A DNA stretch of 64,000 bases from Flavobacterium eburneipallidum (GCF_027111355.2 NZ_CP114291.2:2976001-3040000); one strand, 5' to 3'; shown: positions 25,366-33,770, counted from the stretch's first letter. A program made the numbers and translations. Notes: a model not told the origin generated them from the letters alone.

Positions 25366-25755
25366 ATGAAGAAAAAAATAGTATTAACAATTTTAATAAT
25401 AATCGCTTTAGGAGTTTCAGCTTACTACTACACCCTTTATGGTGGCGCCAGAAACCTTTCGTCTGAAGAAGCGGTTTTTAATGTTACTTCTAAAAATATT
25501 ACCCGTGAATTTAATTCTGATATTGAAAAATCAAACAAAAAATACCTAGAAAAAGCCATCGCTATCAATGGAATTGTGAGCAAAATAAACGGCAAGCAAG
25601 TCATTATCGACAATACCATTATTTGCGATTTAAAAGATTTAGATTCTTCTATCAAAAAAGACCAAAAAATTACGCTAAAAGGAAGAGTTGTAGGCTATGA
25701 CGATTTGATGGCAGAATTAAAATTAGACCAATGTTCAGTAATAAATAATGATTAA
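25366..25755 (+). CDS. Membrane-anchored OB-fold (tRNA_anti-like) protein
   Basis: This 129-aa protein has an N-terminal membrane anchor (residues 4-23) and a small beta domain (about 50-125: KAIAINGIVSKINGKQVIID ... ITLKGRVVGYDDLMAELKLDQC) with the look of the OB-fold 'tRNA_anti-like' family of exported Bacteroidota proteins. It faces the periplasm, so nucleic-acid binding is unlikely despite the family name. It is the first gene of a compact six-gene operon ending at 28883. Confidence 0.8.
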   Translation: MKKKIVLTILIIIALGVSAYYYTLYGGARNLSSEEAVFNVTSKNITREFNSDIEKSNKKYLEKAIAINGIVSKINGKQVIIDNTIICDLKDLDSSIKKDQKITLKGRVVGYDDLMAELKLDQCSVINND

Positions 25756-25765
25756 TACAATAGAA

Positions 25766-26629
25766 ATGAGGAATTTTTTAAGCTTTATGCTAGTGTGCTT
25801 TTTTACGGGAAATTTACTTGCTCAAGAGGATTTATTGAGTCAATTGGACTCTGTTAAATCAAATGAAAAACAAATTGAAACAGCCGCTTTTAAAGCATTG
25901 CAAATTGGCAATATGCAATCGACAAAATTAGCTGCAAAAGGCGAATGGTATATGTTAGTTTCTCACCGATTTGGCGATTTATCCAACGGATTGGATAATT
26001 TCTTTGGATTGGACGAAGCGATGACCAAATTTGGTGGAATTTATGGTGTAACCAATTGGTTAAACTTTGGTGCTTCTAGACAAACGCACAATAAAATCTA
26101 TGAATTAACTGCCAAATACAAAATGGCAAATCAGGAAGTAAATGGATTTCCTGTTACGATTGTAGGTTATAATACGATGGATATTAATACTGCATTAAAA
26201 AAAGAATTGTATCCCAATATAAAATTTACGGATCGATTGGCTTTTAGTACTCAATTATTAGTTTCGAGAAAAGTCAACGAAAAATTTTCAGTAGAATTAG
26301 GACTTATTAATGTATATAAAAACTTGTACGACGATACAGTTGAACAGCAAAATGTATTTTCTGTTGCATCAGGATTACGATACAAAGTGGCCAAAAGAAT
26401 GAGTCTTAATCTGGAATATGCTGCTCGTGTAATTACTTCCGAAAAAGCATCCAATCCTTATCATAACCCACTAACGCTTGGTTTAGATATCGAAACTGGA
26501 GGACACGTTTTTCAATTGGTATTCTCTAATAGTCAGCCGATGAATGATGTAGCAGTTTTTTCTGGAGCTTCAGGAGATTGGACAAAAGGGAAGGTTTATT
26601 TTGGATTTAATATGTACAGAACCTTTTAA
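25766..26629 (+). CDS. DUF5777-type outer-membrane beta-barrel protein
   Basis: This 287-aa protein has a signal peptide (MRNFLSFMLVCFFTGNLLAQ) and a barrel of alternating strands: LAAKGEWYMLVSHRFGDLSN and FFGLDEAMTKFGGIYGVTNW are the recognisable DUF5777 stretch. The C-terminus ends in YFGFNMYRTF (terminal Phe). An in-frame ATG at 25748 would overlap the previous gene by 8 bp; I prefer 25766 because it gives a normal signal peptide. Function unknown; in this operon it is the likely outer-membrane partner. Confidence 0.82.
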   Translation: MRNFLSFMLVCFFTGNLLAQEDLLSQLDSVKSNEKQIETAAFKALQIGNMQSTKLAAKGEWYMLVSHRFGDLSNGLDNFFGLDEAMTKFGGIYGVTNWLNFGASRQTHNKIYELTAKYKMANQEVNGFPVTIVGYNTMDINTALKKELYPNIKFTDRLAFSTQLLVSRKVNEKFSVELGLINVYKNLYDDTVEQQNVFSVASGLRYKVAKRMSLNLEYAARVITSEKASNPYHNPLTLGLDIETGGHVFQLVFSNSQPMNDVAVFSGASGDWTKGKVYFGFNMYRTF

Positions 26630-26657
26630 AAAAACAAAAACTATTTAAGTTAAAAAT

Positions 26658-27005
26658 ATGAAAACGATTAAACTATTACTATTTGTCTGTACTTCATTTT
26701 TGGTTTCTTGTACTTCTAGGACATACGAAGATATTTCTGAACAAGAAGTCTCTACCTCACCTACTTATTCAGCAAATATTGAAGCTGTGATAAAAACAAA
26801 TTGCACAAGTTGTCATTCTGTAGGTGGGCAATTTCCAGCTTTAACCACTTATGCACAAGTAAAAGATGCTACCCAAAACGGCAATTTAATTTGTAGAATA
26901 GATCAAACTCAAGCTTGCGGAAGTGTGATGCCTAGATCAGGTGCTATGCCACGCCAGACCATTGATATGATTATACTTTGGCAAAAAGAAGGATATAAAA
27001 ATTAA
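26658..27005 (+). CDS. c-type cytochrome lipoprotein
   Basis: This 115-aa protein has a lipoprotein signal (lipid-bearing Cys18 in FLVSC) and one heme-c site CTSCH (residues 49-53), with distal Met candidates at 91 and 97 (VMPRSGAMP). Two extra Cys (79 and 87, ICRIDQTQAC) may form a disulphide. The family is like the small 'cytochrome c domain' proteins that precede YceI in Bacteroidota. It is expected to be tethered in the periplasm and to pass electrons. It lies 28 bp after the barrel gene and 19 bp before yceI. Confidence 0.87.
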   Translation: MKTIKLLLFVCTSFLVSCTSRTYEDISEQEVSTSPTYSANIEAVIKTNCTSCHSVGGQFPALTTYAQVKDATQNGNLICRIDQTQACGSVMPRSGAMPRQTIDMIILWQKEGYKN

Positions 27006-27024
27006 ACTATAAACAACACACAAA

Positions 27025-27570
27025 ATGAAAGAAATAATAGTATCAGCATTGTTCATATTGGCAGGAAATCTAGTTTTTTCGCAAAAAATGATGACCCGAA
27101 CAGGAGAAGTAAAATTTGAAGCATCGATGCCAGCTTTTGAAGAAGTTGCTGCGACAAACAAAACCACTTCTTGTATTCTGGATAAAGCAACGGGCGATTT
27201 TGTGGCTTTGACTTTGATTAAAGCATTCAAATTCAAAGCACCGTTAATGGAAGAACATTTCAATGAAAATTATATGGAATCGTCCCAGTTTCCCAAAGCG
27301 ACTTTCAAAGGAAAGATTTTAAATTTTGATGCCAAAAATTTATCAGCAACAAAAACCAGCTATGATTTAGAAGGTGATTTAACGATTCACGGCGTTACTA
27401 AAAAAGTAAAAACCAAAATCAATCTTACTTTAAGTGGTCCTAAAATTTTAGTTTCAAGTGCTATTTCAGTTAAACCACAAGATTACAAAATTGAAATTCC
27501 AAGTTTGGTAAAAGGAAAAATTGCCGATAATGTGAAAGTTACAATGAATTTTATTTTGGGAGCCAATTAA
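27025..27570 (+). CDS. YceI-family periplasmic lipocalin-like protein
   Basis: This 181-aa protein has a signal peptide (residues 1-20, MKEIIVSALFILAGNLVFSQ) and the YceI beta barrel: FEASMPAFEEVAATNKTTSC, then HFNENYMESSQFPKATFKGK, then LTIHGVTKKVKTKINLTLSG. YceI proteins bind long isoprenoid chains such as quinones in their barrel. Next to a cytochrome, a quinone-linked role is plausible but inferred. Confidence 0.92.
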   Translation: MKEIIVSALFILAGNLVFSQKMMTRTGEVKFEASMPAFEEVAATNKTTSCILDKATGDFVALTLIKAFKFKAPLMEEHFNENYMESSQFPKATFKGKILNFDAKNLSATKTSYDLEGDLTIHGVTKKVKTKINLTLSGPKILVSSAISVKPQDYKIEIPSLVKGKIADNVKVTMNFILGAN

Positions 27571-27580
27571 AAAATATATA

Positions 27581-28096
27581 ATGAAAAAACTACTATTACT
27601 TACTACACTATTCTGCTTTTTTATTAGCACTGCACAAGAAAAAAATGTGTTTGATATTGCACGAAGCGGTACTTTGACAGAAATTCAAAATTTGAATAAA
27701 TCCAATCCAAATTTGATTAATTCTGTCAACGAAAGTCAATCAAGTCCATTGATTCTTGCCTGTTACAGAGGTAATATTCCTGTTGCCAAATTTTTAATAG
27801 AAAACGTAAAAGACCTCAACTACAATTCAGGTATGGGAACGGCACTTATGGCTGCGACATACAAAAATCAACCTGAATTAGTAAAATTATTATTAGAAAA
27901 CAAAGCCAATCCAAATGCAACGGATACCAATGGAACAACAGCATTATCGTTAGCTGTACAATTCAAAAATGCTCCATTAGTCCAATTGCTTTTAGAATAC
28001 AAAGCCGACAAAACCATCAAAGACAATAAAGGAAAAACGGCTTTTGAATATGCCGTTTTTTCAGAAAATGAACCAATAATCAATCTTTTAAAATAA
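27581..28096 (+). CDS. Exported ankyrin-repeat protein
   Basis: This 171-aa protein has a signal peptide (residues 1-18) and about four ankyrin repeats, e.g. SSPLILACYRGNIPVAKFLI, MGTALMAATYKNQPELVKLL and GTTALSLAVQFKNAPLVQLL. Exported ankyrin proteins are known next to periplasmic heme enzymes such as catalases and peroxidases (AnkB type), where they aid activity. That would fit this cytochrome/DOMON setting, but is inferred. It is 10 bp from yceI and 7 bp from the next gene. Confidence 0.88.
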   Translation: MKKLLLLTTLFCFFISTAQEKNVFDIARSGTLTEIQNLNKSNPNLINSVNESQSSPLILACYRGNIPVAKFLIENVKDLNYNSGMGTALMAATYKNQPELVKLLLENKANPNATDTNGTTALSLAVQFKNAPLVQLLLEYKADKTIKDNKGKTAFEYAVFSENEPIINLLK

Positions 28097-28103
28097 ATAA
28101 TTT

Positions 28104-28883
28104 ATGAAAAAAATTACTCTTTTATCGCTATTAGCAGTTAGTATCATCTCTTTTGCCCAGCAAAAATCTACCGGAAACGTTACTTTATCAAGCAATATGA
28201 CTGCCAATTTAACTTTAAACAACACCACATCAAAGGCGACTCTTCGTCTTACAGGACCTTCAGACAGATGGTTTGCCTTGCAATTTGGTGCTTTTGGAGC
28301 AAGCGGTGGTATGGAATCTGGAGAAGATTTAGTATATACTAACGCTACAACATTAATTGATGCAAATCAAAATGGAGTTGGTTCATCACCTACTACAGAT
28401 GCAACACAAAATTGGACAGTAACCTCAAATACAGTTGCCTCTGGAATTAGAACTATAATTGCAGAAAGAAATTTTTCAACAGGAGATGCAAATGATTATA
28501 CCTTTAATTATAACAATGCTACCATAGATTTTGCTTGGGCAAGAAGTGGTTCTGCAAGTTACGGATTGAGTAATCACGGAGGAGGAAATCGTGGTTATAA
28601 TACAAGTGTTGCCTTATCTACAACTCTTGGAATTCAAGATTTTAGCTTAAATAGTTCGTCAATTTATCCTAATCCATCGAATGGAAATTTTAATGTGGAA
28701 ACGAAAACAGGTTTAAACCAAATCAATGTATATTCTCAATTAGGAGCATTAGTAGAAACTATTGATGTAAAAGACAACGCTACGTCTGTTGAAGTATCGC
28801 TAAAAAAATTACAAAAAGGAGTTTATTTGATTGAATTAAAAAAAGAAAATGATAAAACTTGGAAAAAAATAATTATTGAATAA
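28104..28883 (+). CDS. Secreted DOMON-like protein with T9SS type A sorting domain
   Basis: The protein has 259 aa: signal peptide (residues 1-18), a beta-sandwich domain (about 25-180) that looks DOMON-like (WFALQFGAFGASGGMESGED, then ATIDFAWARSGSASYGLSNH followed by GGGNRGYNT), and the C-terminal T9SS sorting domain (about 190-259, SIYPNPSNGNFNV ... LKKLQKGVYLIELKK). It should be exported by the type IX system and attached to the cell surface. DOMON domains bind heme or sugars; His and Met ligands are available (SNHGGG, GGMESG). It is the last gene of the operon, before a strong terminator. Confidence 0.85.
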   Translation: MKKITLLSLLAVSIISFAQQKSTGNVTLSSNMTANLTLNNTTSKATLRLTGPSDRWFALQFGAFGASGGMESGEDLVYTNATTLIDANQNGVGSSPTTDATQNWTVTSNTVASGIRTIIAERNFSTGDANDYTFNYNNATIDFAWARSGSASYGLSNHGGGNRGYNTSVALSTTLGIQDFSLNSSSIYPNPSNGNFNVETKTGLNQINVYSQLGALVETIDVKDNATSVEVSLKKLQKGVYLIELKKENDKTWKKIIIE

Positions 28884-28904
28884 TATTTCATTTTTATCTA
28901 TTAC

Positions 28905-28939
28905 AAAAAAGCATCTTTATTAGACAAAGATGCTTTTTT
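28905..28939 (+). terminator. Terminator of the six-gene redox-like operon
   Basis: A 14-bp stem, AAAAAAGCATCTTT / AAAGATGCTTTTTT, with a 7-nt loop, sits 21 bp after the stop at 28883 and is followed by T residues. Confidence 0.92.
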
Positions 28940-29010
28940 TCTTTAAAATATCAAAGGAAATAAAAAAATCAAATCATTGATTACTGAATCTCAATGAAAT
29001 CTTCATCTTA

Positions 29011-29109
29011 CTATTTCAAGATAGCATATTCAAAAGTTGAATATCCTCTTACACCTGCATCATTAGTCATAGCAAGAAATTTTATTTTGTAATAGTTTCT
29101 GGCAAGATT
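29011..29109 (-). pseudogene. Decayed C-terminal remnant of a HmuY-like heme-binding protein
   Basis: The minus strand reads, in one frame up to TAG at 29013-29011, the string NLARNYYKIKFLAMTNDAGV followed by RGYSTFEYAILK. This resembles the end of HmuY-family proteins (YYKIRF...GxxGxPTFEY). An in-frame stop lies right before it (29112-29110) and no longer frame continues upstream, so only the last 32 codons are left. The identification is from memory of the family and should be searched. Confidence 0.5.
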
Positions 29110-29112
29110 TTA

Positions 29113-29359
29113 ATCATCAATGTCAATTCAAAATAACTAATTCACAATCAATGCGATAATTTTAAAATATAGTTCTAATCCCTTTTATCTAAATTTAATT
29201 TTAAAACAAATATTATTATTTTTATTTATTCTAAATAAATTCAATACATTTGTCATAGTAATTTCATTTCCTTAAGTTTAAAAAATAAAAACATTTAGCC
29301 GAAGTGGATGCCATCATTGATTCTTTTGTAATCAAATAATAATTTTAAGAATAACATTT
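29113..29359. other. Gene-poor AT-rich gap with a second possible gene scrap
   Basis: This is the rest of the 476-bp gap between the redox-like operon and the next gene. The only protein-like stretch is 29289-29339 (+), KHLAEVDAIIDSFVIK-stop, with higher GC than its surroundings, which looks like the tail of a lost gene. No promoter, RNA or repeat could be supported. Confidence 0.35.
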
Positions 29360-29704
29360 ATGTGCCATCTAAAAGTATTAAACCGAACCTCTAATGGAAT
29401 TTTGCTCTTTTGTCAACATAGAGATATGTATCAATTGTTGTTTAACAATTTAATTTTTGATTTTAGCAATGCTGAATTATCAAGTTTTTCTAACTACTTG
29501 AATCAATTAGATGCTAATTATTGGGAAAACGAATACCAAAATTCTATTTACGAAAAGAGAATTCCCATTCCATCACTGCAATCTAATTTTTTGATTATGC
29601 TCAACAGTAAAGAATTAGAAGAACTACGTTTTTTAGTAGATGGCATCAATAAATACAAGGTTCTTAAACCCGCAGAAATCAATTATCATGTGTTTTTGAA
29701 TTGA
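29360..29704 (+). CDS. DUF6686-like small protein, unknown function
   Basis: This 114-aa cytosolic protein has no membrane segment. The opening MCHLKVLNRTSNGILLFCQH, the middle FNNLIFDFSNAELSSFSNYL and IPIPSLQSNFLIMLNSKEL recall the DUF6686 family of Flavobacteriia. That family usually shows a CxxC pair near residue 18; here only FCQHR remains. The family's role is unknown. It ends at a good terminator, and a decayed HmuY tail lies upstream. Confidence 0.65.
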   Translation: MCHLKVLNRTSNGILLFCQHRDMYQLLFNNLIFDFSNAELSSFSNYLNQLDANYWENEYQNSIYEKRIPIPSLQSNFLIMLNSKELEELRFLVDGINKYKVLKPAEINYHVFLN

Positions 29705-29719
29705 TGTTTTAGAGCATAG

Positions 29720-29750
29720 AAAAGCCGAACGATTGAATAGTTCGGCTTTT
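29720..29750. terminator. Terminator between the DUF6686-like gene and argS
   Basis: AAAAGCCGAAC / GTTCGGCTTTT, an 11-bp perfect stem with a 9-nt loop, is flanked by T on the + side. It serves the + gene and possibly the convergent argS transcript. Directly after it (about 29785-29810) are short tandem AATTCGTA copies. Confidence 0.88.
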
Positions 29751-29808
29751 TAGATTTTTAAATTACTCATTACAAACTCAATTTTTAATTCGTAATTCGT
29801 AATTTCAT

Positions 29809-31617
29809 TTACATTCTTTCCGGAACAGCAATTCCTAACAATTGAAAAGCCAATGCAATGGTATCAGCCACTTTTTTAGAAAGTTGCACTCGGAATATTT
29901 TTTTCTGCAAATCTTCCTCACCCAAAATAGAAACAGCCTGATAAAACGAATTGTATTCTTTTACCAAATCATAAGTATAATTGGCTATCAATGCTGGACT
30001 GTGATTTTGCGCCGCATTTTGGATTACTTCTGGGAATAATTCCAATTGTTTTACTAATTCTTTTTCTTTTTGATGCAGTTCTACAATGGTTGATGTAACT
30101 GTAAAATCAAAGTTTGATTTACGAATAATCGATTGAATTCTAGCATAGGTATATTGAATAAACGAACCTGTATTTCCTGCAAAATCAACCGATTCGGCTG
30201 GATCGAAAAGTATTCGTTTTTTAGGATCGACTTTCAAAATATAATATTTCAAAGCGCCCATTCCAATAGTTTTGTACAGTTTCGCTTTCTCATCAGCTGA
30301 ATAACCGTCTAGCTTGCCTAAATCTTCCGCAATTTTTTGTGCTGTATCGGTCATTTCTTGCATCAAATCATCAGCATCTACAACCGTTCCCTCACGAGAT
30401 TTCATTTTTCCGGAAGGCAAATCTACCATTCCGTAAGACAAATGATAAAGGTTTTTAGACCAATCAAATCCTAGTTTTTTCAATATTAGAAATAATACTT
30501 TGAAGTGGTAATCTTGTTCGTTACCAACGGTGTAAACCATTCCGCCCACGTCTGGAAAATCCTTTACACGCTGAATTGCTGTTCCAATATCCTGTGTCAT
30601 ATAAACCGCTGTTCCGTCTGAACGCAACACGATTTTTCTATCCAAACCTTCATCGGTTAAATCAATCCAAACTGAACCGTCTGGATCTTTTTCGAAAATG
30701 CCTTTTTCTAAACCAATTTGAACGACATCTTTTCCTAATAAATAGGTATTACTTTCGTAGAAATAACTATCGAAATCAACTCCTAAATTTTTATAAGTTG
30801 TGGCAAAACCATCATAAACCCATTGGTTCATTTTTTTCCAAAGTGCAATAACTTCTGTATTTCCATTTTCCCAATCCAAAAGCATTTGTTGCGCTTCGAG
30901 AATAATTGGAGCTTGTTTTTTGGCTTCGTCTTCGGTTTTTCCTTGAGCTATTAAACCATTGATTTCTTCTTTATATGCTTTATCAAAAGCCACATAATAA
31001 TTTCCAACCAGTTTGTCTCCTTTTAATCCTGTTGATTCTGGAGTTTCTCCGTTTCCAAATTTCTGCCAAGCCAACATCGACTTGCAAATATGAATTCCAC
31101 GGTCGTTAATGATTTGCGTTTTATATACTTTTTTACCCGAAGCTTTAATAATTTCGGCAACCGAATATCCCAAAAGATTATTACGAACGTGACCTAAATG
31201 CAAAGGTTTGTTGGTGTTTGGCGAAGAATATTCTACCATAATTGCCTTATCTTCTGGACTTGGCGTAACGAAACCAAATTTTTCGTGTTTTCGAATTTCA
31301 TTGAAAAAATTCAAATAATATTCATCTGAAATAACAATATTCAAAAAGCCTGAAACCACATTAAAACGGCTTACTTCAGCAATATTTTCAACCAAATAAG
31401 CACCAATTTTATTTCCTAATTCTACTGGATTAGCTCCGCTCAGTTCGGCTCCGCCTCGGGTGCTTTTTACCAATTTCAATAATGGAAAAATGACCATCGT
31501 AATATCACCTTCAAACTCTTTGCGCGTACTTTGAAATTCTACTTTGTCCAGATTGACATCAAATAAAGTTTGGACTGCTTGTTTTATAGAAGGTGTAAGA
31601 ATTTGAATAAGGCTCAT
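29809..31617 (-). CDS. argS: Arginyl-tRNA synthetase
   Basis: This 602-aa class I synthetase charges tRNA-Arg. It has an N-terminal ArgS-specific domain (residues 1-110), the HIGH motif as HLGHVRNN (about 140), the KMSKS counterpart GKMKSREGTVV (about 400) and the alpha-helical anticodon-binding domain with the C-terminal LLGIAVPERM. About 11 extra residues, TRGGAELSGAN, lie in the N-terminal domain (31429-31461) between KLVKS and PVELGNKIG. They match the insert in lpxK. Minus-strand TATATTTG at 31640-31647 is the likely -7 element. Confidence 0.97.
   Translation of the reverse strand: MSLIQILTPSIKQAVQTLFDVNLDKVEFQSTRKEFEGDITMVIFPLLKLVKSTRGGAELSGANPVELGNKIGAYLVENIAEVSRFNVVSGFLNIVISDEYYLNFFNEIRKHEKFGFVTPSPEDKAIMVEYSSPNTNKPLHLGHVRNNLLGYSVAEIIKASGKKVYKTQIINDRGIHICKSMLAWQKFGNGETPESTGLKGDKLVGNYYVAFDKAYKEEINGLIAQGKTEDEAKKQAPIILEAQQMLLDWENGNTEVIALWKKMNQWVYDGFATTYKNLGVDFDSYFYESNTYLLGKDVVQIGLEKGIFEKDPDGSVWIDLTDEGLDRKIVLRSDGTAVYMTQDIGTAIQRVKDFPDVGGMVYTVGNEQDYHFKVLFLILKKLGFDWSKNLYHLSYGMVDLPSGKMKSREGTVVDADDLMQEMTDTAQKIAEDLGKLDGYSADEKAKLYKTIGMGALKYYILKVDPKKRILFDPAESVDFAGNTGSFIQYTYARIQSIIRKSNFDFTVTSTIVELHQKEKELVKQLELFPEVIQNAAQNHSPALIANYTYDLVKEYNSFYQAVSILGEEDLQKKIFRVQLSKKVADTIALAFQLLGIAVPERM
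31426..31461 (-). repeat. Intragenic 36-bp element, copy B (inside argS)
   Basis: On the minus strand this encodes TRGGAELSGANP. It shares 30 of 36 bases with copy A in lpxK (1728-1763) and is read in the same frame. It sits in a loop of the N-terminal ArgS domain. Confidence 0.7.
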
Positions 31618-31639
31618 TTTGTATTGTTTTTTAAGGCTG

Positions 31640-31647
31640 CAAATATA
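31640..31647 (-). promoter_or_regulatory. -7 promoter element, argS
   Basis: TATATTTG on the minus strand, an exact TAnnTTTG match, ends 22 bp before the argS ATG. No clear -33 TTG is seen. Confidence 0.5.
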
Positions 31648-31710
31648 GGGATTCTACAGCTATTAGGAAATTGGAAACTGGATAATTTTCTTTTTAAAAT
31701 GAAAAGCCAA

Positions 31711-32718
31711 TTACCATCTAATAATAACACTTCCCCATGTAAATCCGCTACCAAAAGCAGCCAGAACTACTAAATCGCCCGACTTGATTTTGCCTTGCTC
31801 CCAAGCTTCGGTCAAGGCAATGGGAATAGATGCTGCGGTGGTATTTCCATATTTTTGAACGTTATTGTACACCTGATCATCATTCAACCTGAATTTACTT
31901 TGAATGAATTGCGAAATCCTCAAATTCGCTTGGTGCGGAATCAACATATCGATATCCGAAACTTGTAAATCATTAGCTTGTAATCCTTCGTTAATGACTT
32001 CGGCAAAACGAACTACTGCATTTTTGAATACAAATTGTCCGTTCATGTAAGGTAAATAACTTTCGTCATCAGGATTATTATCCGCTAGGATGTCACTCAC
32101 CCATCGTCCTCCCATCCCAGGTGCTTTCAAGACCAATTCCTCGGCATGAATCCCTTCTGAATGTAAATGAGTGGTTAAAATACCTTTAGTCACATCATCT
32201 TCCCTACTCAAAATGGCTGCTCCTGCTCCATCACCAAAAATTACCGAAACATTTCGACCTCGAGTGGTCATATCCAAACCTGACGAATGAACCTCGGAAC
32301 CAATGACCAAAATGTTTTTGTACATTCCTGTTTTGATGTATTGATCCGCTACCGAAATTGCATAGACAAAACCCGAACATTGGCATCTAACATCCAAAGC
32401 ACCAACTGTTTTCAACCCCAAATCACGTTGCACCAAAACGCCTGGGCCAGGAAAATAATAATCAGGACTCAAAGTAGCAAAAACGATAAAATCTATATCT
32501 TCTTTTGCAATTCCAGAACGTTCAATGGCAATTTTCGCAGCTTTAACACCCATGGTTGTTGTTGTATCTTCGCCCCTGATGATGTGTCGGCGTTCCTTAA
32601 TTCCAGTTCGCTCCTGAATCCATTCGTCATTAGTATCCATAATTTTAGACAAATCATCATTAGTAACTACATTATCTGGAACATAAAATCCTAATCCTGC
32701 TATTTTTGAATGATACAT
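31711..32718 (-). CDS. 3-oxoacyl-ACP synthase III (KAS III) family protein
   Basis: This 335-aa thiolase-fold enzyme has the KAS III catalytic triad: Cys114 (RCQCSGFVYA), His in IPHQANLRI and Asn in YGNTTAAS. Such enzymes start fatty acid synthesis by condensing acyl-CoA with malonyl-ACP. The Flavobacteriia carry several paralogs, and NTTAAS plus DVRCQCSG suggest a secondary member rather than the primary fabH, so no symbol is given. I use the ATG at 32718 (MYHSKIAGLG) rather than 32751. It is divergent from the next gene. Confidence 0.88.
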   Translation of the reverse strand: MYHSKIAGLGFYVPDNVVTNDDLSKIMDTNDEWIQERTGIKERRHIIRGEDTTTTMGVKAAKIAIERSGIAKEDIDFIVFATLSPDYYFPGPGVLVQRDLGLKTVGALDVRCQCSGFVYAISVADQYIKTGMYKNILVIGSEVHSSGLDMTTRGRNVSVIFGDGAGAAILSREDDVTKGILTTHLHSEGIHAEELVLKAPGMGGRWVSDILADNNPDDESYLPYMNGQFVFKNAVVRFAEVINEGLQANDLQVSDIDMLIPHQANLRISQFIQSKFRLNDDQVYNNVQKYGNTTAASIPIALTEAWEQGKIKSGDLVVLAAFGSGFTWGSVIIRW

Positions 32719-32816
32719 AATTTTGATGTTTTTATTAAAAGCAAAATCCAATTAAAATCAAGTCTAATGTAAGGATTATTTTGATAGCAACAGTTTTAAA
32801 ACCTACTTTTGACTTC

Positions 32817-33770
32817 ATGAAAAAAACAATTCTATTTTTCCTATTATTAGCTACGTCAACCTATAGTCAAATATCAGGTTGTACCGATTCGCTAGCTAAA
32901 AATTTTAATCCTGATGCTACTGAAAATGATGGGAGTTGTGAATATGCTTTTGCCAAAATCAAACCAGAAACAAGTCAAAAATTGAGCGACAGTTTAATAG
33001 AAACTTCGGGTTTGACTACTTTTGATAATTTACTTTGGACGCATAATGACAACTATGATACCACAATTTATGGAATGTATTTGAATGGAAAAATTCAAAG
33101 AAAAATCAAACTCGAAAAGATAATCAATACCGATTGGGAAGAAATAGCACAAGACAGCGGCTACATCTACATTGGCGATTTCGGAAATAATGCACAAGGC
33201 AATCGAAAGGATTTACATATTTTAAGAATAGAGAAAAAATCTTTTTTGACACACCAACCTGTAATAGATACCATCGCTTTTTCGTATTCGAATCAAACGG
33301 ATTTCAGAATAAAAAAATCAAACAGTACTGATTTTGATTGCGAAGCATTTGTAGTAACTAAAAACAATATACTCTTGTTTTCAAAGCAATGGAAGGGTAT
33401 CAAAACCAATGTTTACATGATACCCAAACGTCCTGGCAACTATATAGCGCAATTAAAAACAACCTTAAATACAAAAGGATTGATAACAGGAGCAACACTT
33501 TTAGCTTCTGAAAATGGAATTGTTCTTTGTGGTTATACAAAACTTTTACAACCGTTTTTATATCTCATCTATGATTTAAAAAACTATAATTTCTCGACAG
33601 CAAATCAACGAAGAATAAAACTTTCACTGCCTTTTCATCAAATAGAAGGCATTACTACTCTAGACGAAAAACTGTTTTATCTAACCAATGAATCCTTTGT
33701 TCGAAAACCGTTTATTAATAAATCACAACAATTGCATGCAGTGGATTTGAGTTTGTTTTTGAAGGAATGA
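32817..33770 (+). CDS. Secreted beta-propeller-like protein, unknown function
   Basis: This 317-aa protein has a signal peptide (residues 1-17, MKKTILFFLLLATSTYS). A short Cys-bracketed motif follows at about 20-42 (GCTDSLAKNFNP ... DGSCEY), a module common in secreted Bacteroidota proteins and often repeated. The rest is a beta-rich domain (TSGLTTFDNLLWTHNDNYDT, WEEIAQDSGYIYIGDFGNNA) with the look of a six-bladed propeller. I choose the ATG at 32817, the start of the signal peptide, over 32781. No catalytic motif recognised. Confidence 0.78.
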   Translation: MKKTILFFLLLATSTYSQISGCTDSLAKNFNPDATENDGSCEYAFAKIKPETSQKLSDSLIETSGLTTFDNLLWTHNDNYDTTIYGMYLNGKIQRKIKLEKIINTDWEEIAQDSGYIYIGDFGNNAQGNRKDLHILRIEKKSFLTHQPVIDTIAFSYSNQTDFRIKKSNSTDFDCEAFVVTKNNILLFSKQWKGIKTNVYMIPKRPGNYIAQLKTTLNTKGLITGATLLASENGIVLCGYTKLLQPFLYLIYDLKNYNFSTANQRRIKLSLPFHQIEGITTLDEKLFYLTNESFVRKPFINKSQQLHAVDLSLFLKE

